From assembly GCA_046297935.1 (NCBI GenBank), contig JBKBHA010000002.1:310001-374000 (forward strand): 64,000 nucleotides of DNA. The letters are read 5' to 3'. Numbering within the stretch: position 1 is the first letter of the stretch; the number at the start of each line of letters is the position of its first letter. Under the pieces are notes generated by a model. That model was not told the origin of the DNA, searched no databases, and saw only the letters and a list, made by a program, of their open reading frames with translations. This stretch comes from CAYMZZ01 sp046297935. GTDB lineage: Bacteria; Bacteroidota; Bacteroidia; Chitinophagales; Chitinophagaceae. Shown here piece after piece: positions 6,909 through 15,906 of the stretch. Made by a program: the position numbers and the translations under genes.

Positions 6909-8306
6909 ATGAAAAATACATTTGCAACAATATTCTTCAGCGTTTTCTTTGCCATTTCGTATACCGCAATGGCGCAGGACTATAAGCTCCCGCCTTATCA
7001 AAAATTCACACTAAAGAACGGGTTGACGGTATACCTGCTTGAGCAACATGAAGTGCCAAAGATCAACGTATCTGTTATTTTGCCCGCTGGTGCTATTTAT
7101 GATGGCGAAAAGGCCGGTCTGGCTTCGTTTACTGCTACAGCTTTGAAACACGGTACCCGCAGTTATACAAAAGCCCTGCTCGACGAAACGCTCGACTTTA
7201 TGGGAGCATCCGTAAGTAGCTATGCATCGAAAGAATATGCTGGCCTTTCAGCAAGCTTTCTCGCAAAAGATCGGGAGAAAGCTCTGGGGATTGTTTTCGA
7301 ACTTCTGACCGCTCCCCGCTTCGATACCAGTGACTTTACGAAGGAGAAAAAGAGAATACTCACCCGTTTGGAGCAGGCAAAAGAAAGTCCACGTTCAGTA
7401 ATCGATGGTCAGTTCGATAAATTTTTGTATGGCGATCACCCCTATGGTAACCTTATCAGTGGTACCATTAGTACCGTTCAGCAACTGGAACCGGCTGACC
7501 TGCGTAAGTTTTATCAAAACAACTATGTTCCCAACGGCGCTGCCATAGCAATCGCCGGCGATTTTGATTCAAAAGAGATGAAGGCTTTTGTGAGTAAGCT
7601 GTTTTCCGGATGGGCTAAAGGTCCAGCTAAAAAGGAGGACCCCGCAGCACAAGCCATCAATTTTCCGAATAAGGATCGCGTGCTGCTGGTAAACAAAGAC
7701 GATGCAAGAGAGACCACCTTTTACATCGGTGCACCTGGCATCAGCCGCAATAACCCCGATTATGTGGCGGTCGATGTGATCAACACGCTGTTCGGCGGCC
7801 GTTTTACGTCGATGTTGAACGACGAACTTCGGGTTAATACCGGCCTTACCTACGGTGCCGGAAGCGGATTCAGTGCGCTGAAAAAAGGCGGACGTTTTAT
7901 CATCTCTACCTTCACCGCTTCTGCTACTACCGAGGCTGCCATCGACAAGGCATTGGAAGTGCTGAACCGATTACACGAGAAGGGTGTTGACGAAGCATCG
8001 CTCACCTCGGCAAAGAATTATGTGAAGGGGCAGTTTCCCCCGGATTTTGAGACAAGCGGTCAACTGGCCAACCTTTTAACCCAAATGTTCTGGTATAATT
8101 TTGACGAATCATTCATCAACAATTTCCAGAAAAATGTGGACGGCCTAACTGTCGCTAAAGCAAAGGAGATCATTCAGAAGTATTTTCCCAAAAACAAGCT
8201 CCAGTTTGTAATGGTTGGAAAAGCAGATGAAATAAGACCTATTGCCAAAAAATATGGTGAAGTAACTGAAGTTCCCATTTCCGCAGAACCCAAGAAAGCA
8301 TTCTGA
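6909..8306 (+). CDS. M16 family peptidase, non-catalytic partner subunit
   Basis: A 465-residue M16 homologue with a signal peptide (ends AMAQ). At the position of HxxEH it reads LASFTATALKHG, so it cannot bind the catalytic zinc. It does carry the segment RVNTGLTYGAGSGF, corresponding to the Arg/Tyr pair that contacts substrate in the second half of M16 enzymes. It follows the catalytic subunit by 30 bp in the same operon, and together they should form the closed clamshell chamber. The split between catalytic and binding subunits is characteristic of family M16B. Confidence 0.9.
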   Translation: MKNTFATIFFSVFFAISYTAMAQDYKLPPYQKFTLKNGLTVYLLEQHEVPKINVSVILPAGAIYDGEKAGLASFTATALKHGTRSYTKALLDETLDFMGASVSSYASKEYAGLSASFLAKDREKALGIVFELLTAPRFDTSDFTKEKKRILTRLEQAKESPRSVIDGQFDKFLYGDHPYGNLISGTISTVQQLEPADLRKFYQNNYVPNGAAIAIAGDFDSKEMKAFVSKLFSGWAKGPAKKEDPAAQAINFPNKDRVLLVNKDDARETTFYIGAPGISRNNPDYVAVDVINTLFGGRFTSMLNDELRVNTGLTYGAGSGFSALKKGGRFIISTFTASATTEAAIDKALEVLNRLHEKGVDEASLTSAKNYVKGQFPPDFETSGQLANLLTQMFWYNFDESFINNFQKNVDGLTVAKAKEIIQKYFPKNKLQFVMVGKADEIRPIAKKYGEVTEVPISAEPKKAF

Positions 8307-8390
8307 TCGAATAGACCCGATGGAAAGCCATTTACCTTTAGGTAGATGGCTTTTTCATTTTTTCAACGTTCCTTCGCAGAAATCAGCCTA

Positions 8391-8864
8391 ATGAAACTGC
8401 ATTTTTGGTCAGTGGGTCGCGATCACGAGGCCTACGTAAAACCCGGTGTTGATCTTTTTACACAACGACTGCAGCACTATTTTAAGTGCGAATGGGTGCT
8501 GATTCCCTCGCCGCGTAACGCGGCCATGTTAAGCGAAATGGACCTGCGAAAAAAGGAAGCAGAAACAATTCTGGACTGGCTGGAGAAAGACGATTTTCTG
8601 GTGGCGCTGGAAGAGCGCGGAAAAATGATTGATTCACCTGGCGTCGCGGAGTTGCTACAAGCCCGTGCTAACGCGGGCTGCAAACGACTGGTGTTTTTGA
8701 TCGGCGGTGCATATGGTTTGGACGAAAGCGTATTAAAGCGAGCGGGCTTTTGCTGGAGTCTCTCCAAACTCGTTTTTCCTCATCAGCTGGTCAGACTGAT
8801 ATTGGCGGAACAGGTTTATCGCGCATGTACCATCTTGAAAAACGAAAAATATCATCATAAATAA
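8391..8864 (+). CDS. rlmH: 23S rRNA (pseudouridine1915-N3)-methyltransferase RlmH
   Basis: A protein of 157 residues when started at ATG 8391, which gives the usual RlmH N-terminus MKLHFWSVGRDH; a longer frame begins at 8346. It is a SPOUT-class methyltransferase: the knot region shows FLIGGAYGL (SAM binding) and the C-terminus ends SLSKLVFPHQLVRLILAEQVYRA and then YHHK, both diagnostic of RlmH. It methylates pseudouridine 1915 in helix 69 of 23S rRNA on the assembled ribosome. It is followed by a rhomboid gene 30 bp later, probably cotranscribed. Confidence 0.95.
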   Translation: MKLHFWSVGRDHEAYVKPGVDLFTQRLQHYFKCEWVLIPSPRNAAMLSEMDLRKKEAETILDWLEKDDFLVALEERGKMIDSPGVAELLQARANAGCKRLVFLIGGAYGLDESVLKRAGFCWSLSKLVFPHQLVRLILAEQVYRACTILKNEKYHHK

Positions 8865-8894
8865 TACCTATTTTCATTCGACAAGAATCAGCAC

Positions 8895-9536
8895 ATGGAA
8901 ATAAGCATCACTCTCATAATAGTAATTGTTACGGTCTTGGTTTCGATAGGGGGCTTCAGCAACCAGCGGATACAGAATGATCTGATATTTTACCCGCCGG
9001 CAGTCAGTCAGCAAAAACAATGGTATCGCTTTTTTGGTCACGGCCTCATTCATGCAGATTTTGCGCACCTCCTTTTCAACATGTTTGCGCTTTACATGTT
9101 TGGCGAGCTCTCCGAAGCGTATTTTGTAGAATTCTTAGGCAAAAGCGGAAAGCTGATCTACCTGGGTATGTACATTACCGCCCTACCCGTTGCAATTTTA
9201 TCCACTTTTTTCCAGCATCGAAACAACAAGTACTATTATAGTCTTGGCGCCTCGGGCGCAGTTTCTGCCGTCGTTTTTTCTGCCATGTTGCTGCAGCCCG
9301 GGATGGGTGTCGGATTTCTTTTCCTCCCATTCCGCATCCCGGCCTTCATCTTTGGTCCTCTTTACCTATTGATTTCGGCATATCTGGCTAAGCGCGGTCA
9401 GGATAATATTAACCACTCCGCTCATATCTGGGGTGCAGTTTACGGACTCGCATTTACGTTTGTGGTAATGCAGTTAATCGTGGGCTTCGACGTTATTGGG
9501 AACTTTCTTGAAAGCGTCAGGGAATACATGAGCTAG
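8895..9536 (+). CDS. Rhomboid family intramembrane serine protease
   Basis: A 213-residue protein with about six transmembrane helices. The catalytic serine sits in GASGAVSAVVFS (GxSG) and the catalytic histidine in NHSAHIWGAVYG. The HxxxxHxxxN-type segment HADFAHLLFNMFALY after the first loop is also present. Rhomboids cleave single-pass membrane proteins within the bilayer; substrates are unknown here. The N-terminus starts directly with the first helix, with no extra domain. It is the last gene of the rlmH pair. Confidence 0.92.
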   Translation: MEISITLIIVIVTVLVSIGGFSNQRIQNDLIFYPPAVSQQKQWYRFFGHGLIHADFAHLLFNMFALYMFGELSEAYFVEFLGKSGKLIYLGMYITALPVAILSTFFQHRNNKYYYSLGASGAVSAVVFSAMLLQPGMGVGFLFLPFRIPAFIFGPLYLLISAYLAKRGQDNINHSAHIWGAVYGLAFTFVVMQLIVGFDVIGNFLESVREYMS

Positions 9537-9868
9537 ATTCCACACTTGTAAAGTAGTGACTTACAATTCTCCCGTTCTAATACGGTACTAATCTGGCATT
9601 TTTGCAGATGCTGGCGACTTTGAAACGGCCAGTCCGCGTAACAATAACTGTTGCCGTCGACAAGTTATCTGAAAGGATAATTTGTTTTGAATAGTCAGAT
9701 TCTCTATTTTTACTCTTCCTAGTTTCCTATCCCGCGAATACGCCGTTAATCCAATTCTTTTGAATAGTCACTCATCGGTTGTATTCAATATCCCCGGAAT
9801 TTCCGCATTTACTGATATCCTCTTGGACCGAACCAGGAATCTTTTTTTTTACCCTTAAATGTAAACAC
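9537..9868 (+). other. 332-bp intergenic region with a 13-bp direct repeat
   Basis: No gene is visible. The sequence ttttgaatagtca occurs twice (9685-9697 and 9758-9770), 73 bp apart, upstream of the T9SS cargo gene. It could be an operator pair or chance. No clear TAnnTTTG box is near the gene start. Confidence 0.3.
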
Positions 9869-10732
9869 ATGCGGAATTTTACACGTTCTATCTTATCGTT
9901 GGCAACAGCTGGTCTTATTTCAGCTTCAGCACAGGCCCAGTGCCCTACTCCCCAGGGAATGACGGCAACACCTGCCACCCTCTCGGGAGATTGTTACATG
10001 CTGGTACAGTTTGCTATTCCTAATTCAAATGTAAGCATCTATAATGCAGATGGCTATGTTGCCCAGGCAACTGCCGGTGCTAATGGTGTTGTGTTCTTCC
10101 CCTACCCCTGTTCGGCCAACCCTATCACTGCGGTGGTGTCGGTAACCGGTGGTGGTCAAATTTGCGACAACTTCACTATTTCAACACCAGCTACACTCCC
10201 TGTTAAATATAACTACTTCCGTAGCGAGCTCGTAACAGGTGGCGTGAATCTTAAATGGGCGACTTCCTTCGAGTTCAACAACGAAAAATTTGTGATTGAG
10301 AAAAGCCGAAACGGAAACGACTATGAAGAAATCGGTACAGTGGCCGGTGCGCAGGAATCGTATTCTGAAAAAGCATACGAATTTCTCGATGGTAATTTCC
10401 GTAGAGGCGAAGCGGCATATTATCGCATTCGTCAGGTGGACCTGGATGGCAGATTCACCTATTCAAAAGTGGTATTCGTAGACACGCGTAACAGCGGTAC
10501 TGACAAGATCAAGGCATTCCCGAATCCAATTGAAGGAAATGAGCCTATCCAATTGTCGGGTATCAACAGTGCTGATTTGAACAAAGGCAATATCAGAGTG
10601 TTCAATGTCACTGGCAGCAACGTTAATTTCCGTATGGCTGGCAGCAACGCAATTCAACTCGACGAGTCGGCTCCTACGGGCATGTACATCATCCGGGTGC
10701 TTGATCAATCGATCCGTATTATCAAGAAATAA
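9869..10732 (+). CDS. Secreted protein with type IX secretion sorting domain
   Basis: A 287-residue protein if started at ATG 9869, which gives the signal peptide MRNFTRSILSLATAGLISAS; the frame extends upstream to 9779. The middle part (about residues 115-200) includes the phrase VNLKWATSFEFNNEKFVIEKS, a fibronectin-like module common just before Por sorting domains. The C-terminus (KAFPNPIEG ... PTGMYIIRVLDQSIRIIKK) is a type A T9SS sorting signal, so the protein should cross the outer membrane through the type IX system and be cleaved or anchored. The N-terminal cargo domain is not recognised. Confidence 0.85.
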   Translation: MRNFTRSILSLATAGLISASAQAQCPTPQGMTATPATLSGDCYMLVQFAIPNSNVSIYNADGYVAQATAGANGVVFFPYPCSANPITAVVSVTGGGQICDNFTISTPATLPVKYNYFRSELVTGGVNLKWATSFEFNNEKFVIEKSRNGNDYEEIGTVAGAQESYSEKAYEFLDGNFRRGEAAYYRIRQVDLDGRFTYSKVVFVDTRNSGTDKIKAFPNPIEGNEPIQLSGINSADLNKGNIRVFNVTGSNVNFRMAGSNAIQLDESAPTGMYIIRVLDQSIRIIKK

Positions 10733-10766
10733 TCAACTAGCTTACCAATACTAACTGTGCTTAGTA

Positions 10767-10792
10767 ACAATGCCCCTTTTCAGGGGCATTGT
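10767..10792. terminator. Bidirectional hairpin between convergent genes
   Basis: The 10-bp perfect stem ACAATGCCCC/GGGGCATTGT around TTTTCA lies between the T9SS cargo gene and the convergent tilS. The T-run is short (CATTTT on the plus side). Confidence 0.6.
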
Positions 10793-10797
10793 CATTT

Positions 10798-12147
10798 TCA
10801 ACTGTCTTGGCGGGGAGTCCATACGAATTGGACCCATTCTTTTTCGTGGCCGCTTACCCTGAATCGCTCATCGGAACGTAGTCCGGCGAGCCAGATTATT
10901 TTACCGGCCATTTCCAACACCCACTGATTTTCTTTCGCGGTTGTAGAGAGTTTTTGATCGATGAAATACCGGGCCAGCTTTTTCTTTTTTCCCAGGCCAA
11001 AAGGGTAGAAATAGTCTCCTTTTTGCCAGCCCCGGAGCTGAAGCGGAAATTGTATCTTCTCTCTGGGAACCCAACATTCGTTGGCATGCCCCGCCCAATC
11101 GCCGGGCAACTGACGCTTCAGCGCAACTGTGAGCGTACCGTTATGTACATGCCAGTGGCCGATGTCGTCAACAATAATGCGGGCAGTGTGTTCTGCCTGA
11201 ATGGGCGCAAACAGCAGCCAGTTTCGATGCCGGATGGCCCGGTGGGTCGATGAAGATATCTGCCTGCCAGAGCCCGCATCCAACAAACGTATCAATTCGT
11301 CGGTTTGCGCTGCAGTGAATCCAAACGGTCTGCTTAACTCAAATAAAATAGTACGAATGGGGGTAGCTTTACGCAATTTCTCAATCGGCACATGCCACTC
11401 CTCCCCTTTTTGAAACAACAGACTATGGCGATGCCTGTCTAAAGCCTGTTGATATAGTTCTTCAGCTTCCCTAAACCGTTGCAGGTTTTGAGCCATATTC
11501 AGGCGAGCTTGCGGATGAACCTGATCAAGTAATGGAATAATTTGCCGGCGTATATAATTGCGGGTATAATGTTCGTCTGCATTGCTACGGTCTTCCACCC
11601 ATTCAAGTTGTTCAGCGCGGGCATAGTTTTCCAGCTCCTCCCTGCTTGCCCATAGCAGCGGTCGAACTATGGCTCCCTGTTTCGGCAGCATACCCCTAAG
11701 TCCCCTGATGCCGGTGCCGGAAATAAAATGCTTCAGCGAGGTTTCAATATTGTCATCAAGATGGTGACCGGTTAAAATCCAGGCTGGCTTCTTTTCGCTG
11801 TCGTGACGCAATTCTTCAAACCAGCTATATCTTATTTCCCTGGCTGCTTCCTGAATAGAACAACGATACTTTTCGGCATAGTCGTGGGCGTTGGCACGCT
11901 TGCTGTAAAGCGGTAAGCCATAATGATTGGCCATGGCCGCTACAAAATGTTCGTCGCGCTCACTTTCATCTCCCCTCAATTCAAAATTTACATGCATCAA
12001 CTGAATGTCAAATCCGGCCCTCCTGAACATATGTACCAGCACAGAAGAGTCAAGACCACCACTAACAGCGAGCAACAGGCGATCGCCGTTACCAAACAGG
12101 GAATGTTCAGCAACAAAATTCATTAACCGTTCCGGCATTGACAACAT
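10798..12147 (-). CDS. tilS: tRNA(Ile)-lysidine synthetase
   Basis: An N-type ATP pyrophosphatase with the PP-loop SGGLDSSVL about 28 residues from the start, followed by the HLDDNIETSLKHFISGTGIRG segment of TilS and a C-terminal TilS domain (about residues 360-450). It converts C34 of the minor tRNA-Ile (CAU) to lysidine so that it reads AUA. I prefer ATG 12147, 16 bp downstream of the preceding gene; a GTG at 12174 would overlap that gene by 11 bp. The gene pairs with a TPR gene upstream on the same strand. Confidence 0.93.
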   Translation of the reverse strand: MLSMPERLMNFVAEHSLFGNGDRLLLAVSGGLDSSVLVHMFRRAGFDIQLMHVNFELRGDESERDEHFVAAMANHYGLPLYSKRANAHDYAEKYRCSIQEAAREIRYSWFEELRHDSEKKPAWILTGHHLDDNIETSLKHFISGTGIRGLRGMLPKQGAIVRPLLWASREELENYARAEQLEWVEDRSNADEHYTRNYIRRQIIPLLDQVHPQARLNMAQNLQRFREAEELYQQALDRHRHSLLFQKGEEWHVPIEKLRKATPIRTILFELSRPFGFTAAQTDELIRLLDAGSGRQISSSTHRAIRHRNWLLFAPIQAEHTARIIVDDIGHWHVHNGTLTVALKRQLPGDWAGHANECWVPREKIQFPLQLRGWQKGDYFYPFGLGKKKKLARYFIDQKLSTTAKENQWVLEMAGKIIWLAGLRSDERFRVSGHEKEWVQFVWTPRQDS

Positions 12148-12163
12148 ACAGCTAAATTCAAGT

Positions 12164-12487
12164 TTAATCTTCACTCAGATCGTCTAACCACTGCGAAATT
12201 TCCTGGGCAGCATGCCGATCGCCTTTTCTCCGCGCAGCATCCATACCTCCCTGCCAGAAGCTGAGCGCCTTCGAGCGATCGCCTTTTTCGAGCCAGTAAG
12301 ATCCGAGCTGCTGGTATGATCCGATATAGTCCGGGTCCACTTCCAACGCCTTATTAAACCAAAACAGGCATTCTTCGCTTTGCCCCAACTTTCGGTATTC
12401 AAGGCCCAATGCATACATCAGGAAAGGATCATGCGGCGTTAAATCAAGAAATTGCTTCAACTTTTCGATTCGATCCATGTTGTTCAA
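12164..12487 (-). CDS. Small tetratricopeptide-repeat protein
   Basis: A 107-residue protein composed mainly of two TPR units (about residues 20-53, DPFLMYALGLEYRKLGQSEE, and 54-87, DYIGSYQQLGSYWLEKGDRS) with an acidic C-terminal tail. It has no signal peptide, so it is cytoplasmic. TPRs bind other proteins; the partner is unknown. It is immediately upstream of tilS in the same direction and probably cotranscribed. Confidence 0.8.
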   Translation of the reverse strand: MNNMDRIEKLKQFLDLTPHDPFLMYALGLEYRKLGQSEECLFWFNKALEVDPDYIGSYQQLGSYWLEKGDRSKALSFWQGGMDAARRKGDRHAAQEISQWLDDLSED

Positions 12488-12528
12488 AAATTTTATCCGA
12501 AATACACGGATTTTTATTGTTCAGAGCT

Positions 12529-12536
12529 TATCTTTG
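12529..12536 (+). promoter_or_regulatory. TATCTTTG -7 box for etfBA
   Basis: TATCTTTG matches the Bacteroidota -7 consensus TAnnTTTG and lies 53 nt before the etfB ATG. No good TTTG box is seen at the right distance, so only the -7 element is supported. Confidence 0.5.
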
Positions 12537-12589
12537 TTTAGTTGCATAAACAACTAACGCCTGTTAACGGGCTGATTAAAACTTTCTAT

Positions 12590-13333
12590 ATGAAAATATT
12601 AGTTTGTATCAGTAAAACGCCGGACACTACGGCAAAAATAGCCTTCACTGATAATAACACGAAATTCGACGGCAACGGAGTTCAATGGATTGTGAATCCC
12701 TACGACGAATGGTATGCGCTGGTGAGAGCCATTGAAATGAAAGAAAAAGATCCTTCCACAGTAGTGCATCTGATCACAGTTGCTGGTGCCGATTCAGAAC
12801 CCGTTATTCGTAAGGCACTGGCATTAGGTGGTGATGAAGCCATTCGAGTGAATGCCGATAGTCAGGATAGTTTTTATATAGCCAGCCAGATTGCTGAAGT
12901 TGCCAGAAGCGGCGCATACGATATCATTTTTACCGGCAAGGAAACGATTGATTACAATGGTTCTTCGATTGGAGGCATGGTAGCTGAGTTGCTGGACATG
13001 CCGTTTATCTCACTTGCTGCAAAGCTGGATTGGGATGGCAGCAAGGCGGTTTTGGTCCGCGAAATTGAGGGAGGCGAAGAAACCAATGAAGTATCACCCC
13101 CATTTGTAGTTAGTGCGCAAAAAGGGATGGCAGAGCAAAGGATTCCGAACATGCGCGGGATTATGGCTGCCAGAACCAAACCACTCAAAGTAGTTGAGCC
13201 GATTGCTGTGGATGCGCTTACCAGCGTAACCAGTTTCGGTACCCCTCCACCGAAGGCAGGAGTAAAACTGGTGGATCCAGAGAACGTAGAAGAACTGGTT
13301 CGTTTGTTAAATGAAGAGGCCAAAGCCATTTAA
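12590..13333 (+). CDS. etfB: Electron transfer flavoprotein subunit beta
   Basis: A 247-residue protein when started at ATG 12590 (MKILVCISKTPDTTAKI), the canonical EtfB N-terminus; the frame is open to 12542. It shows the EtfB signature region (VREIEGGEETNEVSPPFVVSAQKG) and the nucleotide-binding fold with GKETIDYNGSSIGGMVAELL. With EtfA it forms the soluble heterodimer that carries electrons from acyl-CoA and other dehydrogenases to the quinone pool. The etfA gene follows after 21 bp. Confidence 0.96.
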   Translation: MKILVCISKTPDTTAKIAFTDNNTKFDGNGVQWIVNPYDEWYALVRAIEMKEKDPSTVVHLITVAGADSEPVIRKALALGGDEAIRVNADSQDSFYIASQIAEVARSGAYDIIFTGKETIDYNGSSIGGMVAELLDMPFISLAAKLDWDGSKAVLVREIEGGEETNEVSPPFVVSAQKGMAEQRIPNMRGIMAARTKPLKVVEPIAVDALTSVTSFGTPPPKAGVKLVDPENVEELVRLLNEEAKAI

Positions 13334-13354
13334 TCATCAACTCAAAATCTACTC

Positions 13355-14314
13355 ATGTTAGTCTATATAGATACAGCCGAAGGAAAAATAAAAAAATCAT
13401 CGCTTGAAGCTGCCAGTTACGGCGCTAAAATAGCGGAGCAGATGGGCGTTTCTGCCACAGCCGTTGTGCTGGGAACGGTGAGCGACGACCTAAGCTCTCT
13501 TGGAAAATACGGTATCAGCAAGGTCTTCCATGTAAGCGATGCTTCGTTTGATAACTTCGACGCCCAGGTTTACGCAAAAGTAATTGAGCAGGTCGTTCAA
13601 AAAAGTGGCGCCGGTATCGTCGTTTTTTCGCATAACCTGAATGGAAAAGCGATCGCTCCACGTTTGTCTGCACGCTTGAAAGCAGGGCTGGTAGCAGGTG
13701 CAGTGGCACTGCCAGACACTAGTGGCGGTGGCTTTATAGTACGAAAAAATGTGTTTTCTGGTAAAGCATTCGCTAACGTATCAGTAAGCACTCCCGTCAA
13801 AATCATTTCTCTTAATCCGAATGCCTACGCCATTACGGAGGCCGCTGGCACGGCTACTGTGGAGGGCTTTACGCCCAATATCCCGGAGGGCAGAGTTAAA
13901 GTAACCGGCAGCACCAAGGCTGAAGGCGATATACCCCTGACAGAAGCAGAAATAGTAGTAAGTGGAGGTCGCGGATTGAAGGGTCCGGAAAACTGGGGTA
14001 TTCTGGAAGACCTTGCTAAAACGCTGGGTGCCGCAACGGCCTGTAGTCGCCCGGTGTCCGATGCAGACTGGCGTCCACATCATGAACATGTTGGCCAAAC
14101 AGGGTTTGCCATTGCTCCGAACCTCTATATAGCCATCGGCATTTCGGGTGCGATTCAACACCTGGCCGGGGTAAACAGGAGCAAAGTGATCGTTGTAATC
14201 AATAAGGATCCGGAAGCGCCTTTCTTTAAAGCTGCCGACTACGGAATAGTAGGCGATGCGTTTGAAGTAGTACCAAAGCTCACAGCAGCCATTAAGAAAC
14301 TCAAGGGCTCCTGA
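13355..14314 (+). CDS. etfA: Electron transfer flavoprotein subunit alpha
   Basis: A 319-residue protein. The C-terminal FAD-binding domain carries VVSGGRGLKGPENWGILEDLA and the signature LYIAIGISGAIQHLAGVNRSKVIVVINKDPEAPFF, both highly characteristic of EtfA. The N-terminal domain pairs with EtfB. The gene is followed by a strong intrinsic terminator, so etfBA is a two-gene operon. Confidence 0.97.
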   Translation: MLVYIDTAEGKIKKSSLEAASYGAKIAEQMGVSATAVVLGTVSDDLSSLGKYGISKVFHVSDASFDNFDAQVYAKVIEQVVQKSGAGIVVFSHNLNGKAIAPRLSARLKAGLVAGAVALPDTSGGGFIVRKNVFSGKAFANVSVSTPVKIISLNPNAYAITEAAGTATVEGFTPNIPEGRVKVTGSTKAEGDIPLTEAEIVVSGGRGLKGPENWGILEDLAKTLGAATACSRPVSDADWRPHHEHVGQTGFAIAPNLYIAIGISGAIQHLAGVNRSKVIVVINKDPEAPFFKAADYGIVGDAFEVVPKLTAAIKKLKGS

Positions 14315-14330
14315 TCGAGTCAAAAATCTT

Positions 14331-14354
14331 AACCGGCCGCTGGCCGGTTTTTTT
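14331..14354 (+). terminator. Intrinsic terminator of etfBA
   Basis: AACCGGCC and GGCCGGTT form a perfect 8-bp stem with a 3-nt loop, followed by a run of T. Confidence 0.85.
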
Positions 14355-14440
14355 GTGCGTTCGCGGCCGCTCATTTTCATGTGTTTGCAGGTTTTGCCCT
14401 TTCCCAAATTGTCAAAAAACCTTAGTTTCGTGGCATATTT

Positions 14441-15049
14441 ATGAAGAAGATCGAACTGGAAATAGTGGCCCTTTCGCACAGCATTACACAGACCCATTCC
14501 TATGCTGTGGTATTGGGCGAAATAAACGGTTTGCGACGATTGCCAATAGTGATCGGAGGTTTTGAAGCTCAAGCTATTGCAGTTGCATTGGAGAAAATGA
14601 ACCCGAGCCGGCCCCTGACACACGATCTTATGAAGAATTTCCTCAATGCCTTTGCCATTGAATTGCATGAAATCATTATCTGTGATCTTCAGGAAGGCAT
14701 TTTTTACTCCAAACTTGTTTGCTCATCAGAGCGCGACACGATAGAAATTGACTCGCGCACATCAGATGCGCTGGCCCTGGCTGTCCGCTTTGGCTGCCCA
14801 ATTTATACCTACGAAAATATATTGGAAAGCGCAGGCATTCTGATGGAAGAGACCGGCAGCAGCAAGAAAAAGAAGGCCCGTCAGGAAGTTGTAGTGGAGG
14901 AAACCGGAAGCACTGGTCATGAAGATCTGAAAACAATGACGATTGAGGAGCTCGACATTTTGCTCAATGAAGTGCTGGAAAGTGAAGACTACATCCGTGC
15001 TATTGCCATCCGCGACGAAATTAACAGCCGGAAGCGCGACCAGGAATAG
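14441..15049 (+). CDS. Bifunctional nuclease (DUF151) family protein with UvrB/C motif
   Basis: A 202-residue protein. Residues 1-130 match the bifunctional nuclease/DUF151 fold (ALSHSITQTHSYAVVLGEINGLRRLPIVIGGFEAQAIAVALE, then DSRTSDALALAVRFGCPIYT). The C-terminal 40 residues (IEELDILLNEVLESEDYIRAIAIRDEINSR) are a UvrB/UvrC-type interaction motif. The two parts are joined by a linker rich in Lys and Glu. The plant and Thermotoga relatives have DNase and RNase activity. This domain combination is common in Bacteroidota; its role is not established. Confidence 0.88.
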   Translation: MKKIELEIVALSHSITQTHSYAVVLGEINGLRRLPIVIGGFEAQAIAVALEKMNPSRPLTHDLMKNFLNAFAIELHEIIICDLQEGIFYSKLVCSSERDTIEIDSRTSDALALAVRFGCPIYTYENILESAGILMEETGSSKKKKARQEVVVEETGSTGHEDLKTMTIEELDILLNEVLESEDYIRAIAIRDEINSRKRDQE

Positions 15050-15084
15050 ATTAGCTAATTTAGTTGCCATCAAAATAGCCGGCC

Positions 15085-15906
15085 TTGATCGTATTCCCCA
15101 ACGCCAAGATTAACCTGGGCCTCCGGATTCTGGAAAAAAGAAACGATGGCTTTCACAACATCAGTACCTGTTTTGCTCCAATCGGCCTTCGCGATGCGTT
15201 GGAAATTTTACCTTCAAAAGATGACAAGAACTATTTTAGTCAAACGGGCTTGACGCTCGATATAGATGCCGATCAAAACATCTGCAGCAAAGCCTTGCAC
15301 CTGCTGAAGGCTCATTTTCCGGAATTGCCCGCCATACAAATCCATTTGCACAAAGCCATTCCCTCCGGCGGCGGCCTCGGTGGTGGCAGTGCCGACGGCA
15401 GCTTTACGTTAAAAGCAATCTGCCGGCTCTTTCGGTTGCAACCAGCACCCGGATTACTCGAAATGCTGGCCCTGCAATTGGGAAGCGATTGCCCGTTCTT
15501 TCTGGTCAACCAGCCAGCCATCGGCAGCAGCCGTGGTGAAGTGCTGGAACCCGTGCGGCTGACGTTAGAGAAATATCGCCTGCTGATCATCAATCCAGGC
15601 ATCCATGTGTCCACCGCCTGGGCTTTTTCGAACATTACTCCTTCTACTCCTGCCAAAGACATTACTACAATTATTCGGCAACCAATTCACACATGGAGAG
15701 AGCAGCTGATAAACGATTTTGAAGCACCTGTATTCGCGAAATTTCCTGAAATAGGCGAGCTCAAAGAATGGTTATACCAACAAGGTGCGCTGTTTGCGGC
15801 CATGAGTGGCACTGGCAGCACCGTGTACGGCCTGTTTGAACAAAATCTCCCATCCTGTAGTGAGCTCCCTGCCTCATACAGAAGCTGGCAAACGCATTTC
15901 AGCTGA
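15085..15906 (+). CDS. ispE: 4-diphosphocytidyl-2-C-methyl-D-erythritol kinase
   Basis: A GHMP kinase of 273 residues. FPNAKINLGLRILEKRNDGFHNI is the IspE N-terminal signature and IPSGGGLGGGSADG the phosphate-binding loop; MSGTGSTVYG is the C-terminal motif. It phosphorylates CDP-methylerythritol in the MEP isoprenoid pathway. The start codon is TTG at 15085: an in-frame stop (TAG at 15076) closes the frame upstream and no ATG lies in a suitable position. It follows the bifunctional nuclease gene by 35 bp. Confidence 0.95.
   Translation: MIVFPNAKINLGLRILEKRNDGFHNISTCFAPIGLRDALEILPSKDDKNYFSQTGLTLDIDADQNICSKALHLLKAHFPELPAIQIHLHKAIPSGGGLGGGSADGSFTLKAICRLFRLQPAPGLLEMLALQLGSDCPFFLVNQPAIGSSRGEVLEPVRLTLEKYRLLIINPGIHVSTAWAFSNITPSTPAKDITTIIRQPIHTWREQLINDFEAPVFAKFPEIGELKEWLYQQGALFAAMSGTGSTVYGLFEQNLPSCSELPASYRSWQTHFS

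Noticed and set aside
13781..14668. 295-codon frame antisense to etfA and the bifunctional nuclease gene
   Set aside because: It spans two confidently identified genes and their terminator on the other strand, and its translation resembles no protein.
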